From: Bacteroidales bacterium
GTDB taxonomy: Bacteria > Bacteroidota > Bacteroidia > Bacteroidales > F082
Direction: 5' to 3'
Length of the DNA stretch: 64,000 nt
Assembly (NCBI GenBank): GCA_024709145.1
Contig: JANJXG010000010.1
Coordinates: forward strand, 116,993 to 180,992
Position numbers and translations under genes: made by a program. Positions 60,321-64,000 of this stretch are shown here, one piece after another. Within the stretch, counting starts at the first letter, position 1. Each line of letters starts with the position of its first letter. Below the pieces are notes generated by a model. The model was not told the DNA's origin and made no database searches. It saw nothing but the letters and a program-made list of their open reading frames with translations.

Positions 60321-60584
60321 TTTTTTTAGCTACGGTTGATACAAATACAAAAACTTTACACCTTGTGACAGGTAGATGAGAAGATTGTTTAAAATGTTCA
60401 GGGAGTTTTTCAGCAAGCTCTGTAATAAAGCCTGAATACCGGTTGCGGCACACGAGAACCGAAAAAACATATGATTGACTTCAGCAATGATTTTTCATTT
60501 TAAAAAGTCCTGACAGATGTGAAATTGATCAAAATGACGTGAAAATGTCGTAAGATTGCCGCAATCATCGTTGCATAACTCCTT

Positions 60585-60592
60585 TACCTTTG
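60585..60592 (+). promoter_or_regulatory. -7 element of the XRE-membrane regulator gene (TACCTTTG)
   Basis: TACCTTTG matches TAnnTTTG, 25 bases before the ATG at 60618. No good -33 TTG was found. Confidence 0.5.
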
Positions 60593-60617
60593 CCGGAATT
60601 TAAGAAATGAAAGGTTC

Positions 60618-61037
60618 ATGATAGGAAAAAAAATCAGCGAAGCGCGAAAATCAAAAGGACTGACTCAGGAAGGGCTTGCAGAAAAATTGAAAGTGAATTT
60701 GCGAACGATCCAACGTATTGAGCGTTCGGAAAGCATCCCGCGTGGCAGCACCCTGAATCTGATTTGTGATGCCCTGGAAATCAAACCCGATGATCTGAAA
60801 TCAGACCCTGTTGCTGCAGACAAAAAACCGATGCCGGAAATTTTGATCAATCTGACCTTCCTAATCCCCTTGAATATTGCTTTGATGATGGTTCCCGGAT
60901 ACCTTACGCTGGATTCGGAAGCCAATCTGAACAGCAGAATCGGTGCTTTGTTGCTGAGTTTTTTTATTCCGTTTTTTGTGGTTGCGAAAACACCCCTTAT
61001 GCGAGGTCTCGAACGTATGTTGAAATTTGGAACTTGA
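60618..61037 (+). CDS. XRE-family regulator fused to a membrane region
   Basis: A 139-residue protein. Residues 4-58 are a Cro/C1-type HTH: ISEARKSKGLTQEGLAEKLK, then NLRTIQRIERSESIPRGSTL. After a short linker two hydrophobic segments follow (ILINLTFLIPLNIALMMVPG, near 75-94, and IGALLLSFFIPFFVVAK, near 107-123), so the protein is likely membrane-bound with its HTH in the cytoplasm. Such regulators could sense membrane state. It may form a unit with the 36-residue membrane peptide directly downstream. The regulon is unknown. Confidence 0.85.
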   Translation: MIGKKISEARKSKGLTQEGLAEKLKVNLRTIQRIERSESIPRGSTLNLICDALEIKPDDLKSDPVAADKKPMPEILINLTFLIPLNIALMMVPGYLTLDSEANLNSRIGALLLSFFIPFFVVAKTPLMRGLERMLKFGT

Positions 61038-61049
61038 TACCTGGTTTAC

Positions 61050-61160
61050 ATGCTTATTGGCCTGATGAAATTCAACTTTATCATTGCTTTTTCAACCCTC
61101 TTTTTACCTGCTTTGCTGGTGAGTCTGGCAGTGCTTTATTATGGCCGCCTGAAACCATGA
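61050..61160 (+). CDS. Possible 36-residue single-helix membrane microprotein
   Basis: An ATG-to-TGA frame of 37 codons, 12 bases after the XRE gene stop, encodes a mostly hydrophobic peptide (MKFNFIIAFSTLFLPALLVS within it) ending in a short basic tail GRLKP. A transmembrane helix is clear. Expression is not established and an alternative ATG at 61065 exists. It could partner the membrane regulator upstream (inference). Confidence 0.4.
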   Translation: MLIGLMKFNFIIAFSTLFLPALLVSLAVLYYGRLKP

Positions 61161-61284
61161 TCATGGTCTTGAAAGCATGATTTCGGTTATCGGTCCCTTG
61201 TTGTTAAGAAATGCCCGAGACTTGTGATGGTGCAGGTGCTTTCAGAAGAACTCGCACTTTGCATTACTCAGCTCCCGGCTTGTG

Positions 61285-61704
61285 TCAATCGGTTTGTTTT
61301 GAAGCAAGCCCGTTGTTGGCGGGTTGGATACAGTCCCAAAGATTTCCGTAAAGATCCGCAAACACGAAAACCCGACCGTAGTTTTGTGTAACAGGCTCAC
61401 GCACAATCTCGATGCCTTGACCGGTATAATTGTTATAGTCGCGCTCAAGGTCATCGGTAAATAAAAACAAAAAGACCCTTCCTCCCGACTGACGACCGAT
61501 CTGCGTTTTCTGGACGGCGTTGGCTGCTTTTGCCAGAAGCAGCGAAGCCGTTCCGTTGCCTTTGGGCCTGACGACAACCCATCTTTTTTCCTCCGTAAGC
61601 CGGGTGTCTTCAATCAGTTGAAAGGCAAGTTTGCCGGTGTAAAATGCGATGGCTTTGTCGTAGTCATCCACCAGGATTGAAATTAAGCCAAGATGTTGAT
61701 TCAT
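61285..61704 (-). CDS. VOC (glyoxalase/bleomycin-resistance) superfamily protein
   Basis: A 139-residue protein with the VOC beta-alpha-beta-beta-beta pattern: HLGLISILVDDYDKAIAFYT at the start, a middle strand block RWVVVRPKGNGTASLLLA, and a C-terminal RVFVFADLYGNLWDCIQ. His4 and Asp108-region residues could hold a metal ion. Substrate not assigned; it is often annotated as glyoxalase-like. It starts 18 bases after the MutS-like gene and is probably cotranscribed. Confidence 0.85.
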   Translation of the reverse strand: MNQHLGLISILVDDYDKAIAFYTGKLAFQLIEDTRLTEEKRWVVVRPKGNGTASLLLAKAANAVQKTQIGRQSGGRVFLFLFTDDLERDYNNYTGQGIEIVREPVTQNYGRVFVFADLYGNLWDCIQPANNGLASKQTD

Positions 61705-61722
61705 ATTGTTTTAACAGGATAA

Positions 61723-63525
61723 TTAGTTGGGGTCAACAGTCTTAATGATACCCATTTCCTGCATCAGCCAGGTGGCATTGCGGTTGACAGCCACACCGGG
61801 CCGGATCTTGTAGTCAAAAATCAACTGACCTCCGGTGATTTGACTTTCGAAACATTGGTTGGTAACTTTCCCGCCTGCACTTTGCTCAAGCGAACTGAGT
61901 TTGAGGTCGTGGGTAGCCATCACCACGAGGCTGTTGCAATCATAGAAACGCTTGATCAGGGCTTCGGAGCCACTGTATTTGTCGTCGGAATTGGTGCCTC
62001 TCAGCACCTCATCGAGGAGGATGAGACAGGGTTGGGGCCGGAGTGCTTTTTCCAGAATACGCTTCAGTTGCTTGAGTTCCTGCATAAAGAGCGAAGTGTT
62101 TTCGTGCAGCGAATCGGTTTGCCGCAATGAGCTTAGCACCGGCATCGGTCGCCAGCTGAAGGCTTTAGCGCAGACAACGGTGCCCGTCTGGGCCAGAATC
62201 ACATTCAGGCCGAGGGTTCGCAGCCAGGTGCTCTTGCCCGACATATTGCTCCCTGTGACCAGAACAATCCGCGGGTCGACTTGCAGGTTCAGGTCGTTGT
62301 TAACGCGTTTTGCAGCCGGAATCAGCGGGTGACCCAAGGCTTCGGCTTTGATCTGAATCTGCGGCGCAACCACCGGTGTGCAGAATCCGGGACTGTTGTG
62401 CCTGAAGACTGCCAGGCTGATGAGCATCTCCAGCCGGCCGGCTGTCATCAGCCATTCTTCCATCTGCCTGAAATGCTTGTTTTTCCAGTTCTCATAGCGC
62501 AGGGCCAGCAAAAGGTCGGAAGCAAGCAGCATATTGCCCGCCAGATAAAGCAGTACGTTGGCACGGCGGTCGAACCATGCAGCAATTTTTTCCAGTTCCT
62601 TCAAGGCATCGATGGCCTCCAATGCCTGGCTCTCCATTTCATGAAGCACTGGAGCCCGGTTAGTCCTTTTTTTTAAAAGGCTCAGCGCTTTGTGATAGGC
62701 CTGTATGCTGTGGCCGATGCCGGATGTTTCTTCCGAAAGCAGACTCATTTTACGGTTTTGGGCAAAGGCAGTAAACAAAGAAGCTGTGCTGAAAAGAATG
62801 AACAAGCCGGCTGATGCGGTTGTGATCCAGATGACAAGACTTGCCATGACAGCGAGGGGAAGAAACCAGACAGCAAAGGCATAGGCTTTGTGATTGAAAA
62901 GGAGAATATTTTCGCGCGATGCATTTGGTTCACGGTGATCGCGAGCGGCATAAGCCTGCACAAAAAGTTGTTGTATTTCCTGGTTAAACGGCATATCGTC
63001 AGCCAGCTCGGCGATGGCTTCCTGAAGCAGCACAATCCTGTCCTTCTCCCTGGCCCCGTGGATGAGTGCCTCGGCCAGCAAAGACTGACCAAAGCTTGTT
63101 GTGCACCTGTTCAGGTGGTGAAAGAGGGAATGAGGCCCGAAAAGGTCGAGGTCGTCGGCAAAGGGGAGTCGCTGCGCGAATGGCAGGCCGTCAGCATAGA
63201 AATTGCCGTCGCCATGAATGTTGTTCAGTTCGTTTTGAAGGATGCTGAGCAAAACAGCCACACGGTCGCGGCTGGTATAAATCTTTTGGTGGGTGACAAT
63301 CAAAACAATCAGGGTAACAAAGGAAACCAATGCCAGAAAGAGCCAGACTGCCGACTCGTGCAGAGCGAAGACCGCAGTGAGTGCCACCAGGAGAAAGAAT
63401 CCGGTGAGCCGCAACCAGGAGAAGAGGCTGATTCGCCGGTTCAGTTGGTGAAGTGATGCGGTTTGCGAAGCAATTTTCTCCTGATACCAGGCTAGCAATT
63501 GGGCTTCGGTACGAAGGCTTGACAT
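61723..63525 (-). CDS. Membrane-embedded MutS-like ATPase
   Basis: A 600-residue protein: a MutS domain V ATPase at the C-terminus and membrane helices in the N-terminal half. ATPase motifs are VLVTGSNMSGKSTWLRTLG (Walker A near 422), SLRQTDSLHENTSLF and LILLDEVLRGTNSDD (Walker B). Four hydrophobic segments occur at about 36-56, 60-78 and 216-250 (two). The mismatch-recognition and connector domains of MutS are absent, so it is not a mismatch repair protein. Proteins of this plan exist in Bacteroidota but their function is unknown. A TAATTTTG box lies upstream and a VOC gene downstream. Confidence 0.88.
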   Translation of the reverse strand: MSSLRTEAQLLAWYQEKIASQTASLHQLNRRISLFSWLRLTGFFLLVALTAVFALHESAVWLFLALVSFVTLIVLIVTHQKIYTSRDRVAVLLSILQNELNNIHGDGNFYADGLPFAQRLPFADDLDLFGPHSLFHHLNRCTTSFGQSLLAEALIHGAREKDRIVLLQEAIAELADDMPFNQEIQQLFVQAYAARDHREPNASRENILLFNHKAYAFAVWFLPLAVMASLVIWITTASAGLFILFSTASLFTAFAQNRKMSLLSEETSGIGHSIQAYHKALSLLKKRTNRAPVLHEMESQALEAIDALKELEKIAAWFDRRANVLLYLAGNMLLASDLLLALRYENWKNKHFRQMEEWLMTAGRLEMLISLAVFRHNSPGFCTPVVAPQIQIKAEALGHPLIPAAKRVNNDLNLQVDPRIVLVTGSNMSGKSTWLRTLGLNVILAQTGTVVCAKAFSWRPMPVLSSLRQTDSLHENTSLFMQELKQLKRILEKALRPQPCLILLDEVLRGTNSDDKYSGSEALIKRFYDCNSLVVMATHDLKLSSLEQSAGGKVTNQCFESQITGGQLIFDYKIRPGVAVNRNATWLMQEMGIIKTVDPN

Positions 63526-63539
63526 GGTAATTTTTTTTA

Positions 63540-63547
63540 CAAAATTA
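63540..63547 (-). promoter_or_regulatory. -7 element of the MutS-like/VOC unit (TAATTTTG)
   Basis: On the minus strand TAATTTTG matches TAnnTTTG, 14 bases before the ATG at 63525. Confidence 0.5.
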
Positions 63548-63683
63548 GGAAGAAAAGCTCAAAGGCCCGGATTCGTTGTTTTGGCTTGAGCCGGCTGTGA
63601 TTCGGCCGATTTAACGGTTTTTGCCTTCAGCCAAACGGAGGCTGTATGTCAGGGCTCTCAGTAAAAGTTTTATCCGGCATTGA

Positions 63684-63899
63684 TCAGGATTGAAGGATGC
63701 TGTATTCTTGTCCGCGGAAAAATACCTTGTCGCCGGCAAAAAGTTTTTTACGTTTTTGAAATTCTGCGATGCCGTTTACCTTTACCCGTCCCGAAACAAT
63801 CACCTGATTGGCTTCGCCTCCGCTCCCGACAAGATTCAGGAGCTTCAGAAACTGGTTCAGCTGAATGTGATCATGTCCGCTGAGATCGAAAGTTTTCAT
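63684..63899 (-). CDS. S4-domain RNA-binding protein (YbcJ/YaaA-like)
   Basis: A 71-residue protein consisting of one S4 RNA-binding domain: FLKLLNLVGSGGEANQVIVS, GRVKVNGIAEFQKRKKLFAG and DKVFFRGQEYSIL. Small free S4 proteins of this type (YbcJ family) bind RNA, possibly ribosomal. The ATG at 63899 is chosen because a TAGCTTTG -7 box (63915-63922) lies just upstream, and the longer frame would run through it. Confidence 0.88.
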   Translation of the reverse strand: MKTFDLSGHDHIQLNQFLKLLNLVGSGGEANQVIVSGRVKVNGIAEFQKRKKLFAGDKVFFRGQEYSILQS

Positions 63900-63914
63900 A
63901 AGTCCTTTTTTTTG

Positions 63915-63922
63915 CAAAGCTA
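63915..63922 (-). promoter_or_regulatory. -7 element of the S4 protein gene (TAGCTTTG)
   Basis: On the minus strand TAGCTTTG matches TAnnTTTG, 15 bases before the ATG at 63899, with a GTTG 17 bases upstream as a possible -33. Confidence 0.5.
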
Positions 63923-64000
63923 GGTTTTTTTGGCTGTCACAACAGTTCAGTGACTTACAAATTGATGCTGCATTAAAGATTCGAAGATTCAAAGATTCGG

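Larger units (their letters stand above)
59962..60617. other. Gene-free stretch with an inverted-repeat element
   Basis: 656 bases with no credible reading frame. It holds a candidate non-coding repeat element with a GC-richer core (60154-60320, separate entry), an imperfect hairpin ATTGGA...TCCAAT inside it, and the promoter of the XRE gene at its right end. No tRNA or terminator of good quality was seen. Confidence 0.6.

Noticed and set aside
60525..60532. TTGATCAA palindrome considered as an Fnr-type site
   Set aside because: The two halves abut, without the 4-base gap of an Fnr/Crp site, and palindromes of 8 bases are common.
1..64000. CRISPR arrays, tRNA or rRNA genes, transposases, phage genes
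   Set aside because: No regularly spaced repeats, cloverleaf sequences, transposase or phage motifs were seen on reading both strands; short RNAs could still be missed without a covariance search.

Overview
The window is about 64 kb of a Bacteroidota (Bacteroidetes) chromosome of moderate GC content. The evidence: three proteins end in type IX secretion (T9SS) sorting domains; there are HmuY-like proteins, TonB-dependent receptors with CarboxypepD-reg N-termini, and DUF4395 and DUF4159 proteins; many intergenic regions carry the Bacteroidota -7 element TAnnTTTG; and Shine-Dalgarno sites are scarce. An A2-type caa3 oxidase shows the cell respires oxygen. No tRNA, rRNA, CRISPR array, transposase or prophage was found, so this is mostly core chromosome with some accessory islands.

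Layout. 1-7200: a partial thioredoxin-glutaredoxin fusion cut by the window edge, a small membrane methyltransferase-like protein, lpdA, a lone rfbC, a lytic transglycosylase and uvrA. 7250-12800: a terminator, a 9-bp inverted repeat, then a tight oxidase operon (SCO, subunits I, III, IV, II with fused cytochrome c, heme O synthase). 12800-15000: HU, fmt and a TPR membrane protein. 15000-20900: a DUF4412-like secreted protein, a MurD/MurL pair that probably makes the D-Glu step of peptidoglycan by epimerising the nucleotide precursor, YqgE and a rhomboid protease. 20900-27000: a cation diffusion facilitator, a GH3/beta-lactamase fusion with a TlpA-like protein, and small membrane proteins. 27000-32200: a TonB receptor cluster, a YD-repeat-like secreted protein and thiol peroxidase.

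32200-37000: miaA, a CCA-adding/poly(A) polymerase-type enzyme, dprA and a divergent MurG-like glycosyltransferase. 37000-39600: a hemerythrin/RIC-like protein with a LuxR-type pseudo-receiver regulator, flavodoxin and a small membrane protein. 39600-44240: a probable heme/iron uptake operon with a T9SS-exported HmuY-like protein, a TonB receptor and an HmuY-like lipoprotein. 44300-46600: lgt, rsmE and a DUF4159 protein. 46700-53500: a large T9SS cysteine-peptidase-like protein, an AlgJ/AlgX-like acyltransferase and a convergent beta-helix T9SS protein. 53600-64000: DUF4395, a transglutaminase-like protein, pyk, a six-hairpin glycosidase-like lipoprotein, a gene-free stretch with an inverted-repeat element, a membrane-anchored XRE regulator with a possible microprotein, a VOC protein, a membrane-embedded MutS-like ATPase and an S4 protein.

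The most interesting items are the MurL epimerase with an atypical MurD partner, the two HmuY-like proteins around one receptor, the perfect dyad ahead of the oxidase operon, the hemerythrin/pseudo-receiver pair, and the inverted-repeat element near 60.2 kb. All functions are read from sequence motifs and memory of the families; no database search was run.
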